DNA of 64,000 nucleotides from DASYLJ01 sp036009625 (GTDB lineage Bacteria > Desulfobacterota > Binatia > DP-6): positions 10,749 to 74,748 of the forward strand of contig DASYLJ010000043.1 of NCBI GenBank assembly GCA_036009625.1. The letters are read 5' to 3'. Below the pieces are notes generated by a model. That model was not told the DNA's origin. It searched no databases and saw nothing but the letters and a program-made list of their open reading frames with translations. Positions within the stretch are counted from its first letter, which is position 1. Every line of letters begins with the position of its first letter. The translations under genes and the position numbers were made by a program. Positions 51,311 through 62,152 of this stretch are shown one piece after another.

Positions 51311-53731
51311 GTGGGGCAGGCGCGGGGAGTGGTGTGGTGGTGCTTCGGGGCCGTGGTGTGTGGTGTCGTTGTGGTTGGACGCGCCGGAGCACAGGTGGTC
51401 CTGCCCCCATCCGGTGCACAGGAGGGACGGGGCCAGACGGCTCCGTCCCTCCGCATCGAGCGCGTCGAGACGGTGGGGAAGCCGGTCCGGGAGATCCGCC
51501 TGCGGCTCTCTGGTCCCGCCGAGCCCACGGCGAAGCGATTGGCCGCCCAGGACGGGGCACCGGAGCGCATCTACATCGACGTCCCGGCGCAGATCGATCC
51601 CGCCGTCCAGCGCACGCTCACCGGCACTGGGGCGGTGCGTCAGGTCCGCACCGGCCAGCGTGACACGACGACGGCGCGCGTGGTGGTCGAGCTCGCGGCG
51701 GTGACGCCGTTCACGATGACGACGAAGGGACGGGTCGCGACGTTGCGACTCGGCACCCCGGAAAAAAACGCCCAGCCGGTTGCGGCCGCCTCCCCGGCAG
51801 CCGTTGCCGCGGCGCCGGTTCCGAAAACCGCGGTCCTCGCCTCGGCGCAGGTCGTGACGGCCGCGGCGGAGGCTCCGCCCGCGCCGGTCGAGGCGCCGTC
51901 CATGTCCAGCGTCGCGCCACCGCCGCAGCTCGCGGCGACTCCGTTCCAGGTGCTGCGTGGCGTGCGCTTCCTGCCACCAGCCCTCGAGACGCCGCTCTAT
52001 GCCGACGAGGCGTCGGCCTCGTTGCGTGATGCGCTCGGTCGCTGGCAGAGCGACGGCACCATCCCGGACGCGCCGCTGCCGGGCATGCCGGCGTCGGCCG
52101 CGACGGCGCATCTCGCCGCCGACGTGCTGCTGGTGCGCGCCGTCAACGGGCAGGACGATCCGCTGGCGGCGATCGCCGCCTACGAGCGCGCCGCGCGCGA
52201 CTTTCCGCACTTCGGCGACGCACCCCGCGCGCAGCTCATGGCGGGCATGGTCGCCCTCTGGCTCGAGCTCGGCCCCGAGGCCAGCTCCGCCTTCGGCCTC
52301 TTCCTCGATCGTTTCCAGAGCCATGCGCTGGCGCCGTATGCCCGCGTCGCGCAGGCGACCGCGCTGCGGCTGCGTCATCGAACGAAGGAGGCGAAGCGCG
52401 CACTCGTCGCCGTCCTCTCCTCCGCCGAAGGTGACGTGCGCTGCGAGGCACGACTCGAGGAGGCGCGTCAGGCGCGCGACGGCGGAACGCCGGCGCAGGC
52501 TGCGACGCTCTTCCGCGGGCTTGCTAGCGAGTGTCCGCAGACGATGATGATGCCGTCGGTGCTCGGCGACGAGGCGGCCGCGTTGGCCGCCGCCGGTGCG
52601 CGGACCGAGGCGCGCCAGCTTCTGGCGGCGCCGCGGCCATCGCGCGGGGTCGAGGAGGACGCGGCGCTCGATCTGCTCGCGGGCACGCTGGCGCAGGACG
52701 ATCAGGATCTCGACGGCGCGCGCATGGCGTACGAGCGCGTGCTCCGCCGGCGCGCCAGCCGCAAGGTGATCTCCGAGACGGAGATGCGCATCGCCGTCCT
52801 CGACGGCGGCAAGAACGCCGCCGGCCGTCTGCAGCATCTCGCGACCGAGTCGGGCACGCCGGCCGTGCGCGCGGCGCTCCTGTTGGAGGCGTCGCGCACG
52901 CAGACGCAGGCCGGCAACTTCGAGGCGGCGCTGGCGATCCTCGACGACGCCTCCAGGCTCGATCCGCCGAGCGAGCGCCAGGCCGACGCCGAGCGCACCA
53001 TCGTGCTTCGCACCTGGGTGGCCAAGCTGGCCGCCGCCGAGGACTGGGCCGGCATCGCCACCGTCTACGCCGCCTACACGACGAACATCCATCGACTGGC
53101 GACCGCCGACGACCGGCTCGTGATCGCGGGTGCGTTCGAGCGGCTGGGTGTGCCGGCGATGGCGGCCACCGTCATGCAGGTTCGCGTCACCAGCGCCGAC
53201 CCGCCGGCGCGCATCGCCTATGCCGAAGTGGCACTGCGCGCCGACGACGTGCCGGGGGCACGGGGTGCGACGGCGAAGCTCGAGCCGCGGGCGCTCGATC
53301 CGGCGCTCGCCGCCCGACTCGGTCAGGTGCGCGCCCGCATCGCGCTCGCCGACGGCGATCTCGCCGGCGCGGCGACCGGTCTCGCGGCCTATCCCGATCC
53401 CGCCCTCGCCGACGAGGTCGGCCGTGCCGAGATCGTCGCCGGCGACACCGCCACCGCCAGCGGTGCCTGGGACGAGGCCATCGCGACCTATCGTCGCGCG
53501 CTCGTCGGTCCCGGCAGCCCGCCGGTGCGTACGGCTGCCGCCGCGGCGCTCGCCCGCGTGGCGCTCGCCCGCGGTGACGGCGCGCTCGCCGCGGTGGCGC
53601 TCGACGAGGTCGGTGCGGGCGGCAGCCCGCTCGCCCGTCGCGTCGCGGCGGCACTGGTCGCGAAGGTGCCGGCGCCGGCGGTGCCGATGAGCGCCCCCGT
53701 CGACGTCGAGGAGGCCTCGGATGGCCACTGA
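51311..53731 (+). CDS. Secreted AMIN-domain protein with TPR array, head of flagellar operon
   Basis: An 806-residue protein from GTG 51311 (GTG 51329 or 51332 are alternatives). The start region (GQARGVVWWCFGAVVCGVVV, AGAQ) is signal-peptide-like. Residues about 45-145 form an AMIN domain (LRIERVETVGKPVREIRLRL, RIYIDVPAQIDPAVQRTL), which binds peptidoglycan in other proteins. A Pro/Ala linker follows, then many TPR-like helices (AIAAYERAARDFPHFGDAPR, AIATYRRALVGPG). Probably periplasmic; it may support motor assembly or wall anchoring. Its stop overlaps the next start by 11 bases. Confidence 0.75.
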   Translation: MGQARGVVWWCFGAVVCGVVVVGRAGAQVVLPPSGAQEGRGQTAPSLRIERVETVGKPVREIRLRLSGPAEPTAKRLAAQDGAPERIYIDVPAQIDPAVQRTLTGTGAVRQVRTGQRDTTTARVVVELAAVTPFTMTTKGRVATLRLGTPEKNAQPVAAASPAAVAAAPVPKTAVLASAQVVTAAAEAPPAPVEAPSMSSVAPPPQLAATPFQVLRGVRFLPPALETPLYADEASASLRDALGRWQSDGTIPDAPLPGMPASAATAHLAADVLLVRAVNGQDDPLAAIAAYERAARDFPHFGDAPRAQLMAGMVALWLELGPEASSAFGLFLDRFQSHALAPYARVAQATALRLRHRTKEAKRALVAVLSSAEGDVRCEARLEEARQARDGGTPAQAATLFRGLASECPQTMMMPSVLGDEAAALAAAGARTEARQLLAAPRPSRGVEEDAALDLLAGTLAQDDQDLDGARMAYERVLRRRASRKVISETEMRIAVLDGGKNAAGRLQHLATESGTPAVRAALLLEASRTQTQAGNFEAALAILDDASRLDPPSERQADAERTIVLRTWVAKLAAAEDWAGIATVYAAYTTNIHRLATADDRLVIAGAFERLGVPAMAATVMQVRVTSADPPARIAYAEVALRADDVPGARGATAKLEPRALDPALAARLGQVRARIALADGDLAGAATGLAAYPDPALADEVGRAEIVAGDTATASGAWDEAIATYRRALVGPGSPPVRTAAAAALARVALARGDGALAAVALDEVGAGGSPLARRVAAALVAKVPAPAVPMSAPVDVEEASDGH

Positions 53732-54592
53732 GACCGCGACGCCGCCGGCGTTGCGCGGCCTGACGCACGCCTTCGAGACCTTCACCGCCGCCACCACGCG
53801 GCTCGAGAGCGAGTACGCGGCGCTGCGGGCGCGCGTCGACACGCTGACGAACGAGGTCGAGGAGAAGAACCGGCTGCTCGCCGCCAGCGTCGAGCGCGAG
53901 CGACGGCTCGAGGCCGAGGCGCTGCGACAGAGCCGTCTCGCGGCGATGGGCGAGATGGCGGCGATGCTGGCGCACGAGGTGCGCAATCCGCTCGGTGCCA
54001 TGGAGCTGTTCACGGGCCTGCTGCTGCAGGATCTGCGCGAGCAGCCCGATGCGCTGCGCCTGGCGCGGCAGGTGGCCGCGGGCATCACCGACCTGAACCA
54101 CCTGGTCACGAACCTCCTCGAATGGACGCGCACGCGCACCGTGGCGAGCGAGGTCGTCGACTGCTGCGCGCTGGTCGAGGACGCGCTGCGCTACACCGGC
54201 GATCTGCGCGCCGCGCACACGGTGCGGGTCGAGCGCCGCTATGGGATCGCGTCGATCCACGCCAGCGCCGACGCGAACCTGTTGCGGCCCGTCCTCCTGA
54301 ACCTGATCCGCAACGCGCTGCAGGCGATGCCGGACGGCGGGACGCTGACGGTCGAGGTCGAGGCGAGCGGTGGCACGGTGGCGATCGCCATCGGCGACAC
54401 CGGGCTGGGTGTGCTGCCGGGCGAGGAGGACCTCATCTTCCGGCCGTTCTACACGACGCGCGCCAAGGGGACGGGGCTCGGGCTGGCAGTGGTGCGGGAG
54501 CTGGTGGGTGCGATGGACGGGCGGCTCGCGTTGGCGAGCGAGCCGGGGCGCGGCGCCGTGTTCACGGTGACGGTGCCGGGAGTGGACGGGGC

Positions 54593-54596
<4 letters not shown>
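53721..54596 (+). CDS. Cytoplasmic flagellar sensor kinase, FlrB/FleS-like
   Basis: A 291-residue soluble kinase. An N-terminal coiled coil (RLESEYAALRARVDTLTNEV) precedes the HisKA box MLAHEVRNPLGAMELF with His85 and the HATPase (NLIRNALQAMPDG, DTGLGV, GTGLGLAVVREL). No membrane segment is visible. It has the size and architecture of FlrB/FleS/FlgS kinases that pair with an NtrC-type flagellar regulator, which indeed follows with a 4-base overlap. Confidence 0.9.
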
Positions 54597-55963
<1,367 letters not shown>

Positions 55964-55967
55964 TCCG

Positions 55968-56363
55968 ATGCCGATCCCGACGACGCCACTCTTCGACCCG
56001 ACGCTCCAGGGGCTGTCGAATGCGCTGACGGTGCACGAGCGCCGCCATCGCGTCCTCGCCACCAACATCGCGAACGTCGAGACGCCGGGCTACCGCGCCC
56101 GCGACACCGACTTCCGTCGCGCGCTCGATCAGGCGTTCACCAGCGCCGGGGCGCCCGCCGTCCCCGGCACCACGGATCCCATGGACGCGGCGACGCGGAT
56201 GCACGAGGACCTCGAGATGCCCGCCCGCGCCGACGGCAACACCGTCGACATCGATCTGCAGATGGCGAAGCTCTCCGACAACACGAGTCGCTATGCCGCG
56301 CTGGCCCGCATCCTGACCAAGCGCATCTCCCTGCTCCGGCAGGCCATGGATGGAAGTCGCTGA
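55968..56363 (+). CDS. flgB: Flagellar basal-body rod protein FlgB
   Basis: A 131-residue proximal-rod protein. It starts with TLQGLSNALTVHERRHRVLA and has the diagnostic NIANVETPGYRARDTDFRRAL, then a variable middle and the C-terminal helix NTVDIDLQMAKLSDNTSRYA. FlgB forms the base of the rod above the MS ring in the periplasm, exported by the flagellar type III system. It starts four bases after the regulator stop and ends overlapping flgC by one base. Confidence 0.95.
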   Translation: MPIPTTPLFDPTLQGLSNALTVHERRHRVLATNIANVETPGYRARDTDFRRALDQAFTSAGAPAVPGTTDPMDAATRMHEDLEMPARADGNTVDIDLQMAKLSDNTSRYAALARILTKRISLLRQAMDGSR

Positions 56364-56806
56364 TGGACGTCCTGAGCTCGACTTTCGCCATCTCCGCCAG
56401 CGCGCTGCGCGCCGAGCGACTGCGCCTCGACGTCATCGCGTCGAACCTGGCGAACGCCAACACCACCGAGACCGTCGAGGGCGGTCCGTATCGCCGTCGC
56501 AACGTCATCTTCGCCGCGCACGAGCTGAAGAGCGACTTCGGCTCGACGCTGAACGAGCTCGGCGCGCTCGGCGCCCCTCCGGGCGTCACCGTCTCGGACG
56601 TGGTGGAGGACGACACGCCGCCGCGCATGGTCTTCGATCCCGGCCATCCCGACGCCAACGGCGAGGGCTACGTCGCCTATCCGAACGTGAACCCCATCCT
56701 GGAGATGGTGGACCTCCAGGCCGCGACGCGCGCCTACGAGGCCAACATCCAGGTCGTGACCGCGACGCGACGCTTCTCGGACGCCGCGTTGTCGATCGCG
56801 GGCTAG
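56363..56806 (+). CDS. flgC: Flagellar basal-body rod protein FlgC
   Basis: A 147-residue rod protein. N-terminal helix (FAISASALRAERLRLDVIAS) with NLANANTTETVEGGPYRRR, a short beta region, and the C-terminal EGYVAYPNVNPILEMVDLQA-AATRAYEANIQV helix shared by axial proteins. Length matches the family. It is exported and assembled with FlgB. The start overlaps the flgB stop as TGATG. Confidence 0.95.
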   Translation: MDVLSSTFAISASALRAERLRLDVIASNLANANTTETVEGGPYRRRNVIFAAHELKSDFGSTLNELGALGAPPGVTVSDVVEDDTPPRMVFDPGHPDANGEGYVAYPNVNPILEMVDLQAATRAYEANIQVVTATRRFSDAALSIAG

Positions 56807-56816
56807 GTCACCGCCG

Positions 56817-57122
56817 ATGGATGCCACCAGGATCGTACCCGGGCTCATCCCGCTGCCGAAGACGGAGGTGCCGGGACTCGGCACTCCGCCCGCGGCGGGC
56901 GGGCCGTCGTTCGGCGACGTCTTGAAGGACTCCCTCGCGTCGGTGAACGACCTGCAACATCAGGCCGATCGCGCCATCACTGATCTGGCCACCGGCGGCC
57001 CGACGTCACTGCACGACACCATGCTGGCCCTGGAGAAGGCCGATCTGTCGTTCCGCCTGATGATGCAGGTGCGGAACAAGATCGTGGAGGCCTACCAGGA
57101 AGTCGTGCGGATGCAGGTGTAA
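56817..57122 (+). CDS. fliE: Flagellar hook-basal body protein FliE
   Basis: A 101-residue protein that links the MS ring to the rod. The C-terminal part FGDVLKDSLASVNDLQHQAD and SLHDTMLALEKADLSFRLMM followed by QVRNKIVEAYQEVVRMQV is diagnostic. It begins 10 bases after flgC and its stop is directly followed by the fliF ATG. Confidence 0.95.
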   Translation: MDATRIVPGLIPLPKTEVPGLGTPPAAGGPSFGDVLKDSLASVNDLQHQADRAITDLATGGPTSLHDTMLALEKADLSFRLMMQVRNKIVEAYQEVVRMQV

Positions 57123-58691
57123 ATGAACGCACGCTTCCAACGACTGTGGCAGGACCTGGAGGCCTTCTTCTCGGCCCTGCCGCTCCGCCGGCGACTCATC
57201 GTCGCCGGGACGGGCATCGTCTCCGTCGCGCTCGTGCTCGGGCTCGCGTGGTGGGTGCAACGGCCGCTCATGAAGCCGCTGTTCACCAACCTCTCGCAGC
57301 AGGACGCGGCCGCCATGGTGGAGGCGCTGCGCGAGGAGAAGGTGATCTACGAGCTCGACGATGGCGGCCGCGCCATCCTGGTGCCGTCGGAGCGTCTCTA
57401 CGAGCTGCGTCTCTCGCTCGCGAGCCGCGGCCTGCCCGAGGGCGGCGGTGTCGGCTTCGAGATCTTCGACCGCCAGTCGCTCGGTCAGACCGACTTCCTG
57501 CAGCACCTGAATTTCCAGCGCGCCCTCCAGGGCGAGCTGGCCCGCACCATCTCGCAGCTCGGTGGCGTCGAATCGGCACGCGTCCATCTGGCGCTGCCCG
57601 AGCGCTCGCTGTTCGTGGCGCAGGACCGACGCCCGTCGGCGTCGGTGGTGATCAAGCTGGCGCAGGGGCGCACGCTGGCGCGGGCGCAGATCGACGGCAT
57701 CGTGCATCTGGTCGCGGCCAGCGTCGAGGGCATGGACGCCGACGGTGTCACCGTCGTCGACGAGAGCGGGCGCATCCTCTCCGACGAGCGCTCGCAGGGG
57801 CTCGACGTGCCCGGCGGCTCGACCGAGGCGCTCGAGTACCAGCACGCCGTCGAGCGTACCGCCGAGGAACGCATCGAGACGATGCTCGGCACCATCGTCG
57901 GACGCGAGGGGGTCATCGCGCGCGTCGCCGCACAGCTCGACTTCGCGCGCGCTGAACGCACGGAGGAGCGCTACGATCCCGATGGCGCGGTGGTGAAGAC
58001 GCAGCAGGCGACGAAGGAGGAGACCATCGGCGCCAAGACCGCCGGCGGGGCGCCGGGGACGCAGTCGAACCTCACCAACGACCCGATCGCCGTCGAGTCG
58101 CCGCAGGGGCCGACGTCGCACCGCAAGGAGGAGCAGCAGACCTTCGAGATCTCGAAGGTCATCTCGCGCACGATCGCACCGGTGGGGCAGGTGCAGCAGC
58201 TGTCGGTGGCGGTGCTCGTCGACGGCACCTGGAAGGACGACAACGGCACGCGCACCTTCGTGCCGCGGCCGCAGGACGAGCTCGATCGCCTGAAGGACCT
58301 GGTGAAGAGCGCCGTCGGCTTCAACGAGGAGCGCGGTGACCACGTCGAGGTCACGAGCGCGCCGTTCCAGGCCGTCGAGAGCGCGGGCGGCGGCGAGAGC
58401 ATGTTCAGTGGCGTCGGCCGCTGGGCGCCGTCGGTGCTGATGCGGCTGCTCGGCATCGGCTTCGCCGCCATGGCGCTGCTCTACGTCGTGAAGCCCTTGC
58501 TGATGAGCCTGGCCGCGCGCCGCTCGCCGATCGGCCCCAACGGCGAGATCGACATGAGCGACATGGCCGCGGCGGTCGGACAGCTCACCACCGAGAACCT
58601 GCAGCTCACCCAGAAGAACCCGGAGCGAGCGGCACAGCTCGTCCGCGAATGGCTCTACGAGGACGCGGACGCGACCACGCGGACGGCGTGA
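57123..58691 (+). CDS. fliF: Flagellar MS-ring protein FliF
   Basis: A 522-residue MS-ring subunit. First membrane helix at about 23-45 (RLIVAGTGIVSVALVLGLAW), periplasmic ring-building motifs (YRV-type LFTNLSQQDAAAMVEAL, QTDFLQHLNFQRALQGELAR, ARVHLALPERSLF), and a second membrane helix near 440-462 (VLMRLLGIGFAAMALLYVV). The cytoplasmic C-terminus (ENLQLTQKNPERAAQLVREW) binds FliG. Length is slightly shorter than in E. coli. Its ATG follows the fliE stop with no gap. Confidence 0.96.
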   Translation: MNARFQRLWQDLEAFFSALPLRRRLIVAGTGIVSVALVLGLAWWVQRPLMKPLFTNLSQQDAAAMVEALREEKVIYELDDGGRAILVPSERLYELRLSLASRGLPEGGGVGFEIFDRQSLGQTDFLQHLNFQRALQGELARTISQLGGVESARVHLALPERSLFVAQDRRPSASVVIKLAQGRTLARAQIDGIVHLVAASVEGMDADGVTVVDESGRILSDERSQGLDVPGGSTEALEYQHAVERTAEERIETMLGTIVGREGVIARVAAQLDFARAERTEERYDPDGAVVKTQQATKEETIGAKTAGGAPGTQSNLTNDPIAVESPQGPTSHRKEEQQTFEISKVISRTIAPVGQVQQLSVAVLVDGTWKDDNGTRTFVPRPQDELDRLKDLVKSAVGFNEERGDHVEVTSAPFQAVESAGGGESMFSGVGRWAPSVLMRLLGIGFAAMALLYVVKPLLMSLAARRSPIGPNGEIDMSDMAAAVGQLTTENLQLTQKNPERAAQLVREWLYEDADATTRTA

Positions 58692-58694
58692 CCC

Positions 58695-59756
58695 ATGGCC
58701 GACACTGCATTGACAGCGCGCAGCCCGAAGCTGCCCCCGCACCCCATCGGGCTCGACAAGGCGGCGATCCTGCTGCTGACGCTCGGCGCCGACGCCGCCG
58801 CGTCGGTGCTGAAGCACCTGAGCGAGGGCGAGGTGCGGCAGATCTCCGCCGCCATGGTGCGCATGCGCACGATCACGCGGCCCGAGGCCGCGGCCGTCCA
58901 CGAGGAGGCGTGGCGCTGGCTCACGAGCCGCGCCGGCTACCTGATCGACGGCGAGTCGTTCGTCCGCAAGCTGATCACCGCGGTGGCGCCGTCGCGGCCG
59001 TCCCACGAGCAGGAGGCCATGCGCGACCTGACCCGCGGCAGCACCGAGACGGGGCCGTCGCTGGCAAGCCAGCTCGAGCTCATGGCGCCGCAGGCGATCG
59101 CGCGCGTCATCGGCACCGAGCATCCGCAGGTGATCGCGTTCATCGTCGCGAATCTGGGAGCGCGCCAGGCGGCCGAGGTGCTCGGTCTGCTGCCCGAGGA
59201 GCTGCACGCCGACATCGTGCACCGCATCGCGGAGCTGAAGAGCGTCGCGCCCGAGCTGCTCGCCGAGGTGGGGACGCTGCTCGCCGGCCAGGTGCAGAGC
59301 CTCGGCGGCGCGGCGGTCAGCACGGGCCGCACGCTCGGCGGCACCAAGCTCGCCGCCGACATCATGAACCTCGTCGACAAGGGCGTGGAGTCGCGCGTCT
59401 TCAGCGATCTCGACGACAGCGCGCCCGAGGTGGCGGAGACGATCCGCAACCTCATGCTGACCTTCGAGGACCTGATCCGCCTCGACAACCGCGGCCTGCA
59501 GCTGCTGCTGAAGGAGGTCGCGCGCGAGGACCTCATGCTGGCGCTCAAGACCGCCAGCCCCGCCATGCAGGAGAAGGTGTTCGCCAACATCTCGGCCCGC
59601 GCCGCGGAGATCCTGCAGGAGGACATGAGCACGATGGGGCCGGTGCGCCTGAAGGACGTCGAGAAGGCGCAGGCGAACATCATCACCGTGGCCCGGCGCC
59701 TGGCCGAGGAGCAGAAGATCCAGCTCGGTGGCGGAGGGGACGATGCCCTCGTCTGA
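58695..59756 (+). CDS. fliG: Flagellar motor switch protein FliG
   Basis: A 353-residue rotor protein. N-terminal FliF-binding domain (GLDKAAILLLTLGADAAASV), the middle domain with EHPQVIAFIVANLGARQAAE and LPEELHADIVHRIAEL, and the C-terminal torque domain with charged helix FEDLIRLDNRGLQLLLKEV and the EHPQ motif. It forms the switch with FliM and FliN, which are not in the window. ATG is three bases after the fliF stop. Confidence 0.97.
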   Translation: MADTALTARSPKLPPHPIGLDKAAILLLTLGADAAASVLKHLSEGEVRQISAAMVRMRTITRPEAAAVHEEAWRWLTSRAGYLIDGESFVRKLITAVAPSRPSHEQEAMRDLTRGSTETGPSLASQLELMAPQAIARVIGTEHPQVIAFIVANLGARQAAEVLGLLPEELHADIVHRIAELKSVAPELLAEVGTLLAGQVQSLGGAAVSTGRTLGGTKLAADIMNLVDKGVESRVFSDLDDSAPEVAETIRNLMLTFEDLIRLDNRGLQLLLKEVAREDLMLALKTASPAMQEKVFANISARAAEILQEDMSTMGPVRLKDVEKAQANIITVARRLAEEQKIQLGGGGDDALV

Positions 59757-60384
59757 CGGCTTCCAGCCGCTCGCGGATCCCGCGAAGCCGTCGCCGGGAT
59801 TCCGCCCGATGGGAAGCCCGACGCCGCTCGCGGCGGATCTCGTCGCCGACGTCACGCCCGCACCCGAGGCGCCGGAGGCGGTGGTGGCCGAGCGACTCGA
59901 GGATCATCCCGCCTTCGCCGCGGGGCTCGAGCAGGCGCGCGGCGAGCACGCCGTCGTCATCGCCGAGATGCAGGAGACGCTGGCGCACGGGCTGGAGGCG
60001 CTGGCGACGTTCCGCGACGATCTGCGCACGCGCTACGAGCGCGAGCTGCTGCTGGTGGCGCTCGGCGTCGCGCGCAAGGTGGTGCAGCAGGAGCTCGCCG
60101 ACCATCCGGAGATCTGGCTGACGATGATCCGCTCGGCGGTGAAGCAGGCCGTCGACCGCGAGCGCATCCTGATCCGCGTGCCGCCGGCGCTCGCCACCTG
60201 GCTCCTCGAGCAGGCGCCGACACTGCGTGCCGCACTGGACGAGGTGAAGGAGCTGCAGATCGTCGACGATCCGAGCCTGCCGCCGCTCGGCTGCGTCATC
60301 GAGAGCCGCTACGGCGACGTCGACATCGGCGTCGAGACCCAGCTCGGCGTCGCCGAGCGCGCGCTGGTGGGGGCCGAGGTCTGA
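59743..60384 (+). CDS. fliH: Flagellar export ATPase regulator FliH
   Basis: A 213-residue protein. A Pro/Ala-rich N-terminus and a coiled-coil middle (FAAGLEQARGEHAVVIAEMQ) precede the conserved C-terminal domain (LLLVALGVARKVVQQELADH, ILIRVPPALATWLLEQAP, GCVIESRYGDVDIGVETQL). ATG 59743 has a GGAGGGG ribosome-binding site and overlaps fliG by 14 bases; GTG 59728 would lack such a site. FliH holds the FliI ATPase at the export gate. Confidence 0.93.
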   Translation: MPSSDGFQPLADPAKPSPGFRPMGSPTPLAADLVADVTPAPEAPEAVVAERLEDHPAFAAGLEQARGEHAVVIAEMQETLAHGLEALATFRDDLRTRYERELLLVALGVARKVVQQELADHPEIWLTMIRSAVKQAVDRERILIRVPPALATWLLEQAPTLRAALDEVKELQIVDDPSLPPLGCVIESRYGDVDIGVETQLGVAERALVGAEV

Positions 60385-60386
60385 GC

Positions 60387-61709
60387 ATGGTGCCCGGCAT
60401 CGATTTCTCCCGCGCCCGACGCGACCTCGCCGAGCTCAACCCGGTGCGCGTGAGCGGCCGCGTCACCGACGTCATCGGGCTCGTCGTCGAGGCCACCGGA
60501 CCCGGCGCGCCGGTGGGCTCGGTGTGCACCATCGGCGGCTCGCGCGACGACCCCAACGGGCCGACGATTCCCGCCGAAGTGGTGGGCTTCCGCGCCGGCC
60601 GGGTGCTGCTGGCGCCGCTCGGGGATCTCGAGGGCGTGTCGCCGGGGAGTCGCGTGACGCTGGTGCGCGAGCGCCCGCTGGTCCGCGTCGGCGATGCCAT
60701 GCTGGGCCGCATTCTCGACGGCCTCGGTGCACCGCTCGATCGCGGTGGCGCGCTCGACTGTCGCGCCGAGTACCCGCTCTACGGCCAGCGCATGAACCCG
60801 CTCGATCGCACGCCGATCCGCGAGCCGCTCGACCTCGGCATCCGCGCCATCAACGCGCTGCTGACCTGCGGTCGCGGCCAGCGCCTCGGCATCTTCGCCG
60901 GCTCGGGCGTCGGCAAGAGCGCGCTCCTCGGCATGATGGCGCGCTACACCCGCGCCGACGTCAACGTCATCGCGCTGGTCGGCGAGCGTGGCCGCGAGGT
61001 GCGCGAGTTCATCGAGCGCGATCTCGGCGACGCCATCGGCCACTCCGTCGTCGTGGTGGCGACGTCCGACCAGCCGCCGTTGGTTCGCATCCGCGGTGCC
61101 TTCCTGGCGAGTGCGATCGCCGAGTACTTCCGCGACCAGGGCAAGGACGTGCTGCTCATGATGGACTCGCTGACGCGCGTCGCCATGGCGCAGCGCGAGG
61201 TGGGGCTGTCGGTCGGCGAGCCGCCGGCGGCGCGCGGCTACACACCGTCGGTGTTCGCGCTGCTGCCGAAGCTCCTCGAGCGCGCCGGCCGCGGCCCGCA
61301 GGGCAGCATCACCGGCCTCTACACCGTGCTGGTCGAGGGCGACGACATGAACGAGCCCATCGCCGACACGGCGCGCTCGCTGCTCGACGGCCACATCGTG
61401 CTGTCGCGCAAGCTCGCCAGCGACAACCACTATCCGGCCATCGACGTGCTCTCGAGCATCTCGCGCGTGATGCTCGACATCACAGGGCCGTCGCAGCAGA
61501 CGCAGGCCGGCCGCGTGCGCTCGTGGCTGTCGACGTATCGCGAGGCCGAGGACCTGATCCAGATCGGGGCCTACACGCGCGGCGCCAGCCCTGCGATCGA
61601 CGAGGCCATCACGCGTCTGCCCGCGATCACGACGTTCCTCCGCCAGTCGCTCGGTGAGCCGGCGTCTCTGGCCGATGCAGAAGCCGCCCTCGGGGCGTTG
61701 GTGAGGTAG
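60387..61709 (+). CDS. fliI: Flagellum-specific ATP synthase FliI
   Basis: A 440-residue export ATPase. Walker A GIFAGSGVGKSALLGMM, Walker B VLLMMDSLTRVAMAQREVGL, and the typical GEPPAARGYTPSVFALLPKL. It powers unfolding and export of rod, hook and filament subunits and works with FliH and FliJ encoded on either side. ATG starts two bases after the fliH stop. Confidence 0.97.
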   Translation: MVPGIDFSRARRDLAELNPVRVSGRVTDVIGLVVEATGPGAPVGSVCTIGGSRDDPNGPTIPAEVVGFRAGRVLLAPLGDLEGVSPGSRVTLVRERPLVRVGDAMLGRILDGLGAPLDRGGALDCRAEYPLYGQRMNPLDRTPIREPLDLGIRAINALLTCGRGQRLGIFAGSGVGKSALLGMMARYTRADVNVIALVGERGREVREFIERDLGDAIGHSVVVVATSDQPPLVRIRGAFLASAIAEYFRDQGKDVLLMMDSLTRVAMAQREVGLSVGEPPAARGYTPSVFALLPKLLERAGRGPQGSITGLYTVLVEGDDMNEPIADTARSLLDGHIVLSRKLASDNHYPAIDVLSSISRVMLDITGPSQQTQAGRVRSWLSTYREAEDLIQIGAYTRGASPAIDEAITRLPAITTFLRQSLGEPASLADAEAALGALVR

Positions 61710-61711
61710 CG

Positions 61712-62152
61712 ATGGCGTTCCGCTTCCGACTCGATCGCGTGCTGCGACTGCGTGGCCAGCTGCGCCGGCTGGCGCAGGACGAGATGCACAAGACCATCGG
61801 GGCGATGACGCGCGTGCAGGACGCGATCGCGGCCGAGCGCGCGGCGCGTGAGGGCGTGCGCGCCGTCGAGGACGCCGCCGCGGGGGGCGACTTCACCGGC
61901 GCCGATCTGCTGCGCTGGCGCGCTTTCGAAGCGGCTGCCGAGGCGCGGGAACGCGTCCTGGCGCGCGAGCGCGAGACGCTCACCGCCACGCTGGTCCGAC
62001 AGCGCGAGACCGTGCTGGTGCGCCGACAGGACGAGCGCAAGCTCGAGCGCCTGCGCGAGCGCGCCGCCGAGCGGTTCGAGGCCGCGAGCGAGCGGGCCAC
62101 GGCGATCCTGCTCGACGAGCTGGCACTGCGGGCGCGGAGGGAGCGGGCATGA
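61712..62152 (+). CDS. fliJ: Flagellar export chaperone FliJ
   Basis: A 146-residue highly charged coiled-coil protein (FRFRLDRVLRLRGQLRRLAQ, ALLRWRAFEAAAEARERVLA-like pattern, RRQDERKLERLRERAAERFE). Length, charge and place between fliI and a MotE-like gene identify FliJ, which forms the central stalk of the FliI ring. The start is two bases after the fliI stop; its own stop overlaps the next start as ATGA. Confidence 0.88.
   Translation: MAFRFRLDRVLRLRGQLRRLAQDEMHKTIGAMTRVQDAIAAERAAREGVRAVEDAAAGGDFTGADLLRWRAFEAAAEARERVLARERETLTATLVRQRETVLVRRQDERKLERLRERAAERFEAASERATAILLDELALRARRERA

Noticed and set aside
57006..59855. A 949-codon minus-strand frame opposite fliF and fliG
   Set aside because: Flagellar genes on the plus strand are unmistakable.
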